The notes under the pieces: model-generated
Seen by the model: the letters and a program-made list of their open reading frames with translations, nothing else
Database searches by the model: none
Told to the model about the DNA's origin: nothing
NCBI RefSeq assembly: GCF_029223255.1
Contig: NZ_JARHUC010000002.1
Span: forward strand, 124,001 to 188,000
From: Albimonas marina
GTDB lineage: Bacteria; Pseudomonadota; Alphaproteobacteria; Rhodobacterales; Rhodobacteraceae
Reading direction: 5' to 3'
Length of the DNA: 64,000 nt
In this document: piece after piece, positions 1 to 7,594 of the stretch
Layout: every line of letters begins with the position of its first letter
Numbering within the stretch: the first letter of the stretch is position 1
Position numbers and translations under genes: made by a program

Positions 1-527
1 TCGCCGCAGGCGTCGGAGACGACGGTCGTGATGAAGCCGTGGGACATGGAGTCGACGCAACTCGCGCGCACGCAGCCCGAGGTGGTCAGGCCGGTCAGGA
101 TCACCTGGTCGATGCCCGCCGCCGTCAGCGTCGAGGCGAGCGAAGTGCCGAAGAAGGCCGAGGGATACTGCTTGGAGATCACCAGCTCGTCCGCTTCGGG
201 CGCCAGGCCCTCGGCGAAGGCGGCCGTCGCCCGGCCCTGGATGAAGGCGTCCAGCGGCTTGGCCTTCTGCAGGAAGCGGCCGCCGTCGAGACCCGAGGGG
301 TGCAGGCTCACCTCGGTCAGGATCACCGGCACGCCGACCTCGCGGCAGCGCGCCCGGATGCGCAGCGCCGAGGCGAGCGCGTCGATGCAGCCCTGGCCGC
401 CGTAGAGCGGGCAGTCTGGGTCGTAATAGGCATGGGCGAAGTCGACCATCACCAGCGCGGGGCGCTTTCCGAAGCCCGCCTTCTTGCCGTAGGCGCGGGC
501 GTAGTTGTCGCCGAGATCCTCGGCCAT
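1..527 (-). CDS. Isochorismatase-family amidohydrolase, maleamate/N-carbamoylsarcosine amidase-like (partial, 3' end outside window)
   Basis: First 175 residues of a cysteine hydrolase of the isochorismatase fold. Asp29 lies in VMVDFAHAYY after the first strand, and the nucleophile Cys lies in TTSGCVRAS near the window edge, as in N-carbamoylsarcosine amidase and maleamate amidohydrolase (NicF type). The start at 527 follows a good ribosome site (gaggagggacc). It is the last visible gene of a minus-strand run: isomerase-like protein (1524-2315), lyase (631-1494), then this gene 103 bases on. Known relatives hydrolyse maleamate to maleate plus ammonia, and a maleate-isomerase homologue in the same operon makes that role attractive. 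The substrate is inferred, not proven; a general isochorismatase-like amidase is the alternative. Confidence 0.85.
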   Translation of the reverse strand, partial: MAEDLGDNYARAYGKKAGFGKRPALVMVDFAHAYYDPDCPLYGGQGCIDALASALRIRARCREVGVPVILTEVSLHPSGLDGGRFLQKAKPLDAFIQGRATAAFAEGLAPEADELVISKQYPSAFFGTSLASTLTAAGIDQVILTGLTTSGCVRASCVDSMSHGFITTVVSDACG

Positions 528-630
528 GGCGGTCCCTCCTCGATGCGGCGCCCGGGCGCGGGACGCCCGGGCGAAGGCCGGCGCTCGGCGTCCGGGCGGG
601 GCGCAGCCGCCCGCCGGACGCCGGCGCGGA

Positions 631-1494
631 TCAGGCGATTTCGGGGAACTTCTTCTCGAACTCCCAGACGTCCTCGAAGCCGATCAGCTTGTTGAACTCG
701 CCGAAGTCGTAGAGGTCCACGGCCCCGGTCGTCTCGCCATGCGCCTTCAGGTCGCCGTAGGCCTTGGTCAGCGCCTGGCCCACCGCGAGGAAGCCCACCG
801 CGGGGTGGATGGCGATGGAGTAGCCGAGCTCCTTGAGCCGGGTCTCGGACAGCAGCGGCGTGCGCCCGCCGTTGACCATGTTGGCGAAGAGCGGCGCGTC
901 GATCTCGTCGGCGACCCGCTTCATCTCGTCCTCGGACTCCGGGCTCTCGACGAAGACCACGTCGGCGCCGGCGGCGGCGTAGGCCTTGCCGCGCTTGATC
1001 GCCTCGTCCAGCCCCAGCGAGGTGCGGCTGTCGGTGCGCGCGATGATCAGGAAGTCGTCCGAGCGGCGGCTGTCCACGGCCACCTCGATCTTCTTGACCA
1101 TCTCCTCGATCGGCACCACGCGCCGGCCCAGCGTATGGCCGCAGCGCTTGGGGAACTCCTGGTCCTCCATCTGCATCGCGGTGACGCCGGCGGCCTCGTA
1201 GCCCTGCACCGTGTGGCGCACGTTCAGCAGGCCGCCGTAGCCGGTGTCGGCGTCGGCGATCACCGGGGTCGAGGTGCGCGCGCACATCTGGCCGATGCGC
1301 TCGACCATGTCGCGGTAGGTGGCGATGCCGGCGTCGGGCAGCCCGAGGTAGGAGGCGACCGTTCCGTAGCCGGTGACGTAGAGCGCCTTGAACCCGGCGC
1401 GGTCGGCGACGAGCGCCGAAATCAGGTCGAAGATCCCGGGCGCGAGGATGAATTCCCCATTCTTCAGCGCCGCTTTGAGGGCGGGATCGGCCAT
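631..1494 (-). CDS. Isocitrate lyase/PEP mutase superfamily C-C lyase (2,3-dimethylmalate/methylisocitrate lyase-like)
   Basis: 287 residues, usual for the family. Active-site signatures are visible: GYGTVASYLGLPD near the N-terminus, the metal site in VIADADTGYGG, and the lyase loop KRCGHTLGRRVV with its catalytic Cys. The Cys loop points to a lyase and away from a PEP mutase. Known members cleave 2-alkylmalate-type acids such as 2,3-dimethylmalate, methylisocitrate or oxaloacetate to pyruvate/glyoxylate plus an acid. I chose ATG at 1494 because GGAGGAAA sits just upstream; a longer reading would add a low-complexity Arg/Pro leader. It lies 29 bases after the maleate-isomerase-like gene in the same operon, so it may cleave a hydrated product of that pathway (inference). 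Confidence 0.88.
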   Translation of the reverse strand: MADPALKAALKNGEFILAPGIFDLISALVADRAGFKALYVTGYGTVASYLGLPDAGIATYRDMVERIGQMCARTSTPVIADADTGYGGLLNVRHTVQGYEAAGVTAMQMEDQEFPKRCGHTLGRRVVPIEEMVKKIEVAVDSRRSDDFLIIARTDSRTSLGLDEAIKRGKAYAAAGADVVFVESPESEDEMKRVADEIDAPLFANMVNGGRTPLLSETRLKELGYSIAIHPAVGFLAVGQALTKAYGDLKAHGETTGAVDLYDFGEFNKLIGFEDVWEFEKKFPEIA

Positions 1495-1523
1495 GCGTGT
1501 TTCCTCCGGTGGTTGATCCGCGC

Positions 1524-2315
1524 TCAGGCGCCGGCCAGCAGGCGGCCGGCGCCGGGGACGCGGTCGTGGATGCCGACCGCGCGCAGCATCGCCCACAGCG
1601 TGGCCTGGTTGGACGTCACCACGGGGACGCCCAGCTCGGCCTCGAGCGGGTCGATCAGCGACAGGGTCGGGAAGTCGGTGCAGGTGATCAGCAGCGCGTC
1701 CGAGCCCGGAACGAAGCAGGCGCGGGCGTGGGCCGCGACCTGCTCGAGCGGGGTCTGCGCGATGCGGATGAATTCGTGGGGGCCGCCCTCGCCGATGCCC
1801 AGCCCCTCGATCCGGGCCACCTCGAAGCCGCAGTCCGCGAGGAAATGCGTCTCGTGCTCGTTGACCCGGCGGGCGTAGGGGGTGGCGACCGAAAGCCGTT
1901 TCGCGCCCAGGGACTTCAGGGCCGCGACGATGGCGGCCGAGGTGGTCAGGCAGGCGACGTCGTTGCGCGCCGAAAGCTCCTGCTCCAGCCGCTCGGGCGG
2001 GGAGATCATCGAGCCGGCGGTGCAGGCGTAGGCGACCGCGTCCACCCCGCAGGGCGTCAGCATGGCGATCGCGGCGTCGAGATCGGCGTGCAGATGCGCC
2101 AGCCCCTCGGGGGTGGCCGCGTCATGCAGGCGCATGCGATGGGTGTGGAAGGTGACGCCGGCGGGGACCATGCGCGCCCATTCCGCCTCGTTCACCGTAT
2201 TCGTGGGCGGAACGATCAGCCCCAGGCGCGCCCTTGGTCCGTAAGCGGAAAAGTGGCGCGGCGAAACCGAAGCGGCATCCGTCGGGGTGGCGGGGTGTGC
2301 AGAGGTCAGGTCCAT
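1524..2315 (-). CDS. Asp/Glu racemase-superfamily protein, maleate isomerase-like, with both catalytic cysteines
   Basis: 263 residues. The N-terminal LGLIVPPTNTVNEAEW stretch and the two cysteine sites, Cys98 in AYACTAGS and Cys212 in LITCTDFP, match maleate cis-trans isomerases and related cysteine-based isomerases/decarboxylases. Family members act by covalent attack of one Cys on a cis-alkenedioate. It is the first gene of the minus-strand operon continuing with the lyase and amidohydrolase. Its start lies 155 bases from the divergent HutC-type regulator at 2471, with an operator-like palindrome at 2348 between them. A role turning maleate (or a substituted maleate) into the fumarate form is inferred from these neighbours. 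Confidence 0.85.
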   Translation of the reverse strand: MDLTSAHPATPTDAASVSPRHFSAYGPRARLGLIVPPTNTVNEAEWARMVPAGVTFHTHRMRLHDAATPEGLAHLHADLDAAIAMLTPCGVDAVAYACTAGSMISPPERLEQELSARNDVACLTTSAAIVAALKSLGAKRLSVATPYARRVNEHETHFLADCGFEVARIEGLGIGEGGPHEFIRIAQTPLEQVAAHARACFVPGSDALLITCTDFPTLSLIDPLEAELGVPVVTSNQATLWAMLRAVGIHDRVPGAGRLLAGA

Positions 2316-2347
2316 GGCGCCGTCGATCGGATACGGTTGCGGCGGGT

Positions 2348-2359
2348 TTGTCCAGACCT
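2348..2359. promoter_or_regulatory. Candidate HutC-type GntR operator, TTGTC-CA-GACCT
   Basis: Imperfect palindrome with GTC/GAC arms in the divergent region between the isomerase operon (start 2315, minus) and the GntR gene (start 2471, plus). HutC-subfamily regulators commonly bind GT-N4-AC-type palindromes near GTCTAGAC. Closely similar 12-mers lie at 7195 and 44447. The match is seen; binding is inferred. Confidence 0.55.
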
Positions 2360-2470
2360 TTTATCGCTCGACATGCGCCCTGAGGTTGCGCGAAGCTGGT
2401 TCAGGCGCCATTACGCGACGCCCGGCCCGGAGATTTGACCGCCGACAGCCGCCAGGGAGACGACTTGATC

Positions 2471-3265
2471 ATGAATCAGCCGGCCAGCAAGACCGCCGGG
2501 GCCTCCGACGCCCCCGTCGACACGGCCGAGGAGTCCGGACCTCGGCACGCGCGAATCCGCAAGGTGCTCGAGCAGAGGGTGCGCGACGGCGTGTATCCCG
2601 TCGGCTCGCTGATGCCCACCGAGATCGAGCTGGCAGCGGAATTCGACGCCTCCCGCTTCACGGTGCGCGAGGCGCTGCGCCACCTGACCGAAAACGGCTA
2701 TGTCGAGCGTCGGCAGGGCGTGGGCACGCGGGTGATCGCCGCCCGCCCGCAGGCCACCTACACCCAGAGCTTCGACCACCTGCACGAGCTGTTCCAGGTC
2801 GCCGTCGACACGTTCTACGTGGTGATGGACGTCCAGGACGTGGTGCTGGACGCGACGCTGGCCGAGCAGCTGGGCGCCCTGCCCGGCGAGACCTGGATCC
2901 GCGTCGACGGCGTGCGCTGGACCGAGCCCGGCGGCAAGCCGCTGTGCTACATCCAGAGCTACGTGCCCGAGCGCTTCCGCGAGCTGGTCCCCCGCTTCCG
3001 CGGCCTTCAGGGCCCGTTCTTCGCCCTGCTCGAGCAGCACTCCGAACATCCCATCGACGAATGCGTGCAGGAGATCCGCGCCGCCCCCATGCCCGAGGCC
3101 TTCCAGCGCCAGCTGGGCCAGGCGCCGGGAAGCTGGGCGCTGCTGCTGCTGCGCCGCTACGTGACGGCCGGGGGCACGCTGATCGCCTCGTTCAACTGGC
3201 ACCCGGCCGAGCACATGACCTACGTGATGCGCATCCACCGCTCGAAGCTGGGCGGCCCTGCGTGA
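2471..3265 (+). CDS. GntR-family transcriptional regulator, HutC subfamily (UTRA domain)
   Basis: 264 residues. Residues about 25-95 are a winged helix-turn-helix, with LMPTEIELAAEFDASRFTVREAL as its core and a wing ending GYVERRQGVGTRV. Residues about 105-260 are a UTRA ligand-binding domain (DHLHELFQ, EPGGKPLCYIQSYVP). I chose ATG 2471 with AGGGAGA about ten bases upstream over a TTG at 2435. It is transcribed away from the isomerase/lyase/amidase operon with an operator-like palindrome between, the usual layout for an autoregulated local repressor that senses a pathway metabolite. Its stop overlaps the GTG of the next small membrane gene. Confidence 0.93.
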   Translation: MNQPASKTAGASDAPVDTAEESGPRHARIRKVLEQRVRDGVYPVGSLMPTEIELAAEFDASRFTVREALRHLTENGYVERRQGVGTRVIAARPQATYTQSFDHLHELFQVAVDTFYVVMDVQDVVLDATLAEQLGALPGETWIRVDGVRWTEPGGKPLCYIQSYVPERFRELVPRFRGLQGPFFALLEQHSEHPIDECVQEIRAAPMPEAFQRQLGQAPGSWALLLLRRYVTAGGTLIASFNWHPAEHMTYVMRIHRSKLGGPA

Positions 3266-3561
3266 GCCCCGCCTGGCGCGGCCGGCTGCTGCGCGCAGGC
3301 CTGGCCGTGGTAAGCGCGGCGCTGGTCGCGCTGTCGGTCGTGCTGCTGGCGCCGGCGGTTCCCAGCCACGCGCCGCCGGTGCGCGAGACGCTGGCGACGC
3401 ATCCCTACTGGCTGGCCGTCGCGCCCTTCGCGGTCGCCGTGGCGCTGTCCCGCGTATCCGGCCGCGCCTGGCCGGTCGCGGCCCTGCTGGGCTTCGCGGT
3501 CGGCGTCTTCGGCTTCCAGGAGATGCTCGAGCTGGCGATCCTGAACTCGACCTTCGAGTGA
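3262..3561 (+). CDS. Small three-helix membrane protein of unknown function
   Basis: 99 residues starting at GTG, in a GTGA overlap with the GntR stop, so probably translationally coupled to the regulator. Three hydrophobic segments are visible at about residues 9-31, 47-65 and 69-95, the last ending GFQEMLELAIL. I do not recognise the family. The tight coupling suggests co-expression with the regulator, but no function can be assigned. Without the overlap and the membrane pattern I would have doubted so short a gene. Confidence 0.6.
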   Translation: MSPAWRGRLLRAGLAVVSAALVALSVVLLAPAVPSHAPPVRETLATHPYWLAVAPFAVAVALSRVSGRAWPVAALLGFAVGVFGFQEMLELAILNSTFE

Positions 3562-3571
3562 GGCGGCCGCC

Positions 3572-4396
3572 TCACATGATCGCGGGCTTCTCGACGTGGG
3601 GAGAGGCGGCGCCTTCGGCGGCTTCGGCCGCGGGCAGGCTCTCGTCCCACAGGCGGGCGATGTAGCGCCGGCCGGTGACGCCGTCGGAGCCGGGGCCGCA
3701 GAGCCAGCCGACCGCCCGGCGCATGATCGCGGCCGGCAGCAGGTTGCCGTCGGCGCCCTTCTTGTTCGCGGACGGCGGCAGCAGGTCGGTGTCCGCGGCG
3801 CCGCCGGGAAGGTAGACGTTCACCGTCACGCCCGTCCCCTCCAGGTCCTGCGCCCAGACGCGGCTGGCCGCCTCGAGCCCCGCCTTCGACGGGCCGTAGG
3901 GCGAATAGCCCCGGCGCACCATGGTCTGGTCGGAGGTGGAGACGTTGATCACCTTGCCCGCGCCCCGCGCGACCATCCCCGGCACGACCGCGCGGGCCAT
4001 GTTGAAGGCGCCGGTCAGGTTCGCCTGCACGATGCGGGCCCAGGCCTCGGGGTCGGCCTCCCAGAACTTGGTGGGGACGGTGTTGAACGTCTCCGAGATC
4101 GCGCGCATGCCGATGCCGGCGTTGTTGATCAGCACGTCGATGGGGCCCAGCTCGGCCTCGACCTTCGCGACCAGCGCCTCGCAGGCGGCGTAGTCGGCGA
4201 CGTCGCAGGCCGCGGCCAGCGCGGGGACGCCGAGAGCCGCGCAATCGGCGGCGGTGGCGGCGAGCGCGGGCGATGCGCCCGCCCCCGTCACGCAGACCGA
4301 GGCGCCCTGCCCCGCAAGCTCCAGCGCCATCTCGCGCCCCAGCCCGCGGGAGCCTCCGGTGACGACGACGACGCGGCCCGACAGCGCCCCGCTCAT
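3572..4396 (-). CDS. Short-chain dehydrogenase/reductase (SDR)
   Basis: 274 residues. NAD(P) site TGGSRGLG near residue 13, NNAG at about 90, catalytic Ser in NVSTSDQTM and the YGPSK active-site motif are all present, so this is a classical active SDR. The C-terminus carries an unusual tail of about 30 residues rich in Ala, Pro and Glu. ATG 4396 overlaps the stop of the upstream FCD regulator (ATGA), placing it last in the monooxygenase operon (7128 to 3572). It probably oxidises or reduces an alcohol/ketone intermediate of that pathway; the substrate is unknown. Confidence 0.9.
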   Translation of the reverse strand: MSGALSGRVVVVTGGSRGLGREMALELAGQGASVCVTGAGASPALAATAADCAALGVPALAAACDVADYAACEALVAKVEAELGPIDVLINNAGIGMRAISETFNTVPTKFWEADPEAWARIVQANLTGAFNMARAVVPGMVARGAGKVINVSTSDQTMVRRGYSPYGPSKAGLEAASRVWAQDLEGTGVTVNVYLPGGAADTDLLPPSANKKGADGNLLPAAIMRRAVGWLCGPGSDGVTGRRYIARLWDESLPAAEAAEGAASPHVEKPAIM

Positions 4397-5097
4397 GCCC
4401 CCATCCCCCGCACCAGCGCGTTGGGCTTGGTGGAGATGATGTGGCTCATCATCGCCGCCGAGGCCCATTCGGCGTCCCGCCGCTCGAGGGCCGTGACGAT
4501 GTCGCGATGCTGGGCGTTGGATCGGCGCACGTTGATCTCCTGTTCGCAGACGAAGCGCTTGATGGTGACCAGCGGCAGGGCGAAGGCCTGCGCGGTCAGC
4601 GCGCGGAGCTGGGACGAGCGGGTGGCGCGGATGATCACGTCGTGGAAGCGGCCGTTGAGCTCGAAGAACCGCTCCGGCTCGCCCTCGCCCGAGGCGTCGC
4701 CCAGCGCGTCGATCCGCGCGACCACGGCCTTCAGGGCGTCGATCTCCTCGACCGTGATGCGGGTGGCGGCGAGCGAGGCCGCGTAGCTTTCCAGTCGGGC
4801 GCGCAGCTCGAAGATCACCGCCACCTCGTGGACCGAGAAGTCGGCCACGTAGCGGTGCCGGTTCTCGGCCAGCGCCAGCCCCTCGGCCGTCAGGCGGTGG
4901 AGGGCCTCGCGCACCGGGGTGCGCGAGGTCCCGGTCATCCGCGCGAGGCTTTCCTCGCGCAGATGGGTCCCGGCGGCGAGCTCGCCCGAGAGGATCGCGG
5001 CGCGGATCGTCTCGTAGGCGCGCTCGGCCGGCTTCTGACCGGCCTCGGTCCCCGTCTCGGTCGGTTCGATCTGGATGTCGGGGTGGTCGAGGCTCAT
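4393..5097 (-). CDS. GntR-family transcriptional regulator, FadR/FCD subfamily
   Basis: 234 residues. The winged HTH spans about residues 25-90 (ILSGELAAGTHLREESLARMTGTSRTPVREALHRLTAEGLA) and an all-helical FCD domain follows, with metal-type ligands suggested by the RFFELNGRFHDVIIRATRS helix. FCD regulators usually sense small carboxylic acids. The gene lies inside the monooxygenase operon, ten bases after the racemase-fold gene and overlapping the SDR, so it probably controls its own operon. The consensus FCD site (GTMKAC core) occurs as TTGTATACAT at 7480, upstream of the adjacent TRAP transporter. Confidence 0.93.
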   Translation of the reverse strand: MSLDHPDIQIEPTETGTEAGQKPAERAYETIRAAILSGELAAGTHLREESLARMTGTSRTPVREALHRLTAEGLALAENRHRYVADFSVHEVAVIFELRARLESYAASLAATRITVEEIDALKAVVARIDALGDASGEGEPERFFELNGRFHDVIIRATRSSQLRALTAQAFALPLVTIKRFVCEQEINVRRSNAQHRDIVTALERRDAEWASAAMMSHIISTKPNALVRGMGA

Positions 5098-5107
5098 CGG
5101 TGGGTCC

Positions 5108-5854
5108 TCAGTAGTGGGACAGGAGCGAGCCGTAGCCCTGGATCTTGTCCTGGATGCCGTTCATGCGCAGCGCGTGCCAGTAGGTGGCGGTGTTGATCGC
5201 GATCACCGGCTTGTCCAGCCAGAACTCGGCGATGCCCCCCACCCGCGCCATGGCCAGGTTGGTGCCCGCCTGCACGATCGCCTCGACCGAGGGGTCGTTC
5301 ACCTCGTTGATCGCGTCGCGCAGGGTCTTCTCGGTCTCGTGCGCGATCAGCATCGGCGACTTGCACTTCAGCCCCTTCACCGTGACCACGTCGAAGCCGC
5401 AGTCGGTGAAGTAGCGGCGCACCTGCTCGTCGCCGATGGGCATGTAGGGTGTGATGACGGCGATGCGCTTGATGTCGCCGAAGCACTTCAGCGCGTTCAT
5501 GCACGCGTCCGAGCCCATGGCGACGGGCATGCCCGCGCGCTCGACGATCTCGGCCTGGAGCTTGTCGGCCCGCTCCTTGCCGTCCCAGAAGGTCTCGGCC
5601 GACATGCCCATGATCATCGCGCCGGGCGAGCAGGTCTTGACCGCGTCGATCGCGTCCATGGTCGCGGCCCGGATCTCCATGACGAGGTTGTTGAAGTCCT
5701 CGTCCGAGTTCACCGGGTTGTCGGGGATGATGATGCGCGAGAAGTGGTTGGTCACGCCGACCGGGCGCATGTCGTCGAACTCGGGCTGGACCGAGGTGTT
5801 GGTCGAGGGCGCGATCACGCCGAACTTCATGCGATATCCGAGGGAGTCGGTCAT
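5108..5854 (-). CDS. Asp/Glu racemase / arylmalonate decarboxylase-fold protein lacking both catalytic cysteines
   Basis: 248 residues. The KFGVIAPSTNTSVQPEFDDM opening identifies the maleate isomerase/arylmalonate decarboxylase group. Where maleate isomerases have their two cysteines, this protein has Met84-Ser85 (MGMSAETFW) and Gly197 (QAGTNL). The first site resembles the MGTS stretch of arylmalonate decarboxylase, but the decarboxylase cysteine is also missing. The fold is therefore clear but the chemistry is not: a Cys-independent decarboxylase, hydratase or isomerase is possible. It sits between the FAD monooxygenase (68 bases upstream) and the FCD regulator, so it likely acts on the monooxygenase product or a later acid. 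Confidence 0.85.
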   Translation of the reverse strand: MTDSLGYRMKFGVIAPSTNTSVQPEFDDMRPVGVTNHFSRIIIPDNPVNSDEDFNNLVMEIRAATMDAIDAVKTCSPGAMIMGMSAETFWDGKERADKLQAEIVERAGMPVAMGSDACMNALKCFGDIKRIAVITPYMPIGDEQVRRYFTDCGFDVVTVKGLKCKSPMLIAHETEKTLRDAINEVNDPSVEAIVQAGTNLAMARVGGIAEFWLDKPVIAINTATYWHALRMNGIQDKIQGYGSLLSHY

Positions 5855-5922
5855 GGCTGGGATCCTGTCGGGGTCTGGGTCGCGGGGGGCGATCTCGGGG
5901 GTTGCGGGTCGGGCCGGCCGGG

Positions 5923-7128
5923 TCAGGCCACGTCTTCCAGGTCGCGCAGCGACTGGATCATCGACGAGCCCATCACGAAGGCCTTGTGGCGCACGGGGTC
6001 CGCGGCGGTGTCGCGCATCTCCTGGTGGAAGGCCTCGCGGGCGGCGGGGTCCGTCTCGGCCATCATCTTGCGGTTGCGGATCGACTGGGCCTGCACGGTG
6101 TCCACGCAGGCCTTGCGGCGCTGGCGGGTGTACTGGCTGAAGATCGAGGCGTCCGCCTCGCCCTTCCACACCTTCGCCAGCTTCTCGCACAGGTTCACCG
6201 CGTCGTGGACGCCGCCGTTCATGCCCATGCCGCCCAGCGGGTTGTTGAGATGGGCCGAGTCGCCCGCCAGGAACACCCGCCCCTTGTCGTAGGTCGCGGC
6301 CACCCGCTGGTGGACGCGGTAGGCGGTGGCGTGGACCACGTCGTAGGGCCCCTCCTTGGGGCACAGCGCCTGGAGGCGCTTCTCCATCAGCACCGGGTCC
6401 TTGATCTGCTCGTCCGTCATGCCCGGGTCGGTCGGCAGCAGGATGCGCCACAGGGTCGGCGTGCGCAGCAGGACCGCCCATTCCCGGGGATCGGTGACGT
6501 AGGCGATGGGGGCCAGGTCCTCGATCGCCTCGGCGAAGTCGAATGTGGTGGACATCGAGAAGAAGGTCTCGGGGATGGTCATCCCCTCGAACTCGATCTC
6601 CAGCATCTCGCGGATGCGCGAATGCGCGCCGTCGCAGGCGATCAGGTAGCGGCCGCGCAGCTGCTCCTCGTCGCCGTCGGAGTTGCGCACCGTCAGGGTC
6701 ACCCCGTGGTCGTCCTGCACCACGCCGGTGGCGGTGGCGTCGTAGACGATGTCGGCCAGGTCCCAGCCGTCGATCATGTCGCGCAGCTTCTCGGTCAGCT
6801 TCCACTGCTCGCACTGCAGGCGGTAGGGGTGGTTGGTCTCCCCCTTCAGCAGGCCGAGGTCGAAGGTCGCGACCACGCCCTTCTCCCGGTCGCGGAACTG
6901 CCAGTGGGGGCAGATCAGGCCGCGCTCGATCAGGTTGTCCATCACGCCGAAGCGGTCGAGCATGTCCATGGTCGGGGGATGGAAGGTCGAGGCGCGCAGA
7001 TCCTTGGGAAGCTCCCGGCTGCGTTCGACCACCGTGACGGGGATGCCGTCCATCGCCAGGCTGCATGCGGCGACCAGGCCCACAGGCCCCGCCCCGACAA
7101 CCAGAACGCGCTCGTTCTCACCGCTCAT
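5923..7128 (-). CDS. FAD-dependent aromatic hydroxylase (class A flavoprotein monooxygenase)
   Basis: 401 residues. The Rossmann motif G12-x-G-x-x-G17 at the N-terminus, the DG motif in ACDGAHSRIR and the GD motif in GDSAHLNNPLGGMGMNGG are the three hallmarks of the single-component p-hydroxybenzoate hydroxylase/PheA family. Such enzymes hydroxylate aromatic or N-heteroaromatic rings using NAD(P)H and oxygen. It is the first gene of a minus-strand operon with the Cys-less racemase-fold protein, the FCD regulator and the SDR. Together with the maleate-type genes at 1-2.3 kb it suggests breakdown of a hydroxylated ring, perhaps N-containing, but no ring-cleavage dioxygenase is visible here. Confidence 0.92.
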   Translation of the reverse strand: MSGENERVLVVGAGPVGLVAACSLAMDGIPVTVVERSRELPKDLRASTFHPPTMDMLDRFGVMDNLIERGLICPHWQFRDREKGVVATFDLGLLKGETNHPYRLQCEQWKLTEKLRDMIDGWDLADIVYDATATGVVQDDHGVTLTVRNSDGDEEQLRGRYLIACDGAHSRIREMLEIEFEGMTIPETFFSMSTTFDFAEAIEDLAPIAYVTDPREWAVLLRTPTLWRILLPTDPGMTDEQIKDPVLMEKRLQALCPKEGPYDVVHATAYRVHQRVAATYDKGRVFLAGDSAHLNNPLGGMGMNGGVHDAVNLCEKLAKVWKGEADASIFSQYTRQRRKACVDTVQAQSIRNRKMMAETDPAAREAFHQEMRDTAADPVRHKAFVMGSSMIQSLRDLEDVA

Positions 7129-7194
7129 GGACGATCCTTCGCCTCCTGCAACATTTCCTTGACAGCCCGTGGGGCGGCTCCCAATGTGTACAAG

Positions 7195-7206
7195 TTGTCA
7201 GGACAT
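7195..7206. promoter_or_regulatory. Candidate HutC-type GntR operator, TTGTC-AG-GACAT
   Basis: Palindrome with TTGTC/GACAT arms, 67 bases upstream of the FAD monooxygenase start. It resembles the sites at 2348 (before the HutC-type regulator) and 44447 (before the ThDP enzyme). The position inside a possible promoter spacer fits repression. The pattern is seen; the regulator assignment is inferred. Confidence 0.5.
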
Positions 7207-7479
7207 ATCAATCCGCTTTTTCACTGAATGTCCGGTGGAAGCGAGGCGATCGCCCGGCGACGGAGTCTGTCGGCGCGCCGGCGGCGTCGGAGCGGCCGCG
7301 GCCCTCCTGCCGGACGTGCGGAGCAAAGGAAGGAACGAGCAGCCGTGACGCCTCCCGGCGGATCGATTGGGCCCCTCGGCGACGCCGCGCAGCCGGCGCG
7401 CGCCCCCGGGGACGTCCCGTCCGCCCGGCCGCGCGACACGGCGGGGACCTCGGCTTCTTCTTCCGGCGCCGACCTTGTT

Positions 7480-7489
7480 TTGTATACAT
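7480..7489. promoter_or_regulatory. Candidate FCD-type GntR operator, TTGTATACAT
   Basis: Contains the perfect palindrome TGTATACA, whose GTATAC core matches the published FCD/FadR-subfamily consensus (GTM-KAC). It lies 105 bases before the TAXI-TRAP binding protein. The natural candidate is the FCD regulator at 4393-5097, which would tie uptake to catabolism. Confidence 0.5.
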
Positions 7490-7594
7490 GACTTCGGGGC
7501 GGGTCGGGGGCTGGAGACCCCTGCCCGCTCCGCCTGCGACCGCCCCGCGCCAGAAGGGCGGCGACGACGCTCCCAACAGGAAAGGATCCAGCCC

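Larger units (their letters stand above)
7129..7594. other. Divergent intergenic region (466 bases) with regulatory sites and no supported gene
   Basis: It separates the FAD monooxygenase (minus) from the TAXI-TRAP operon (plus). It holds the palindromes at 7195 and 7480. On the minus strand a possible -35 (TTGATA, about 7208-7213) lies 17 bases before CACATT, with the 7195 palindrome in the spacer, so a bound repressor would block the promoter. The remainder is GC-rich and only yields low-complexity readings with no family resemblance. Confidence 0.6.
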
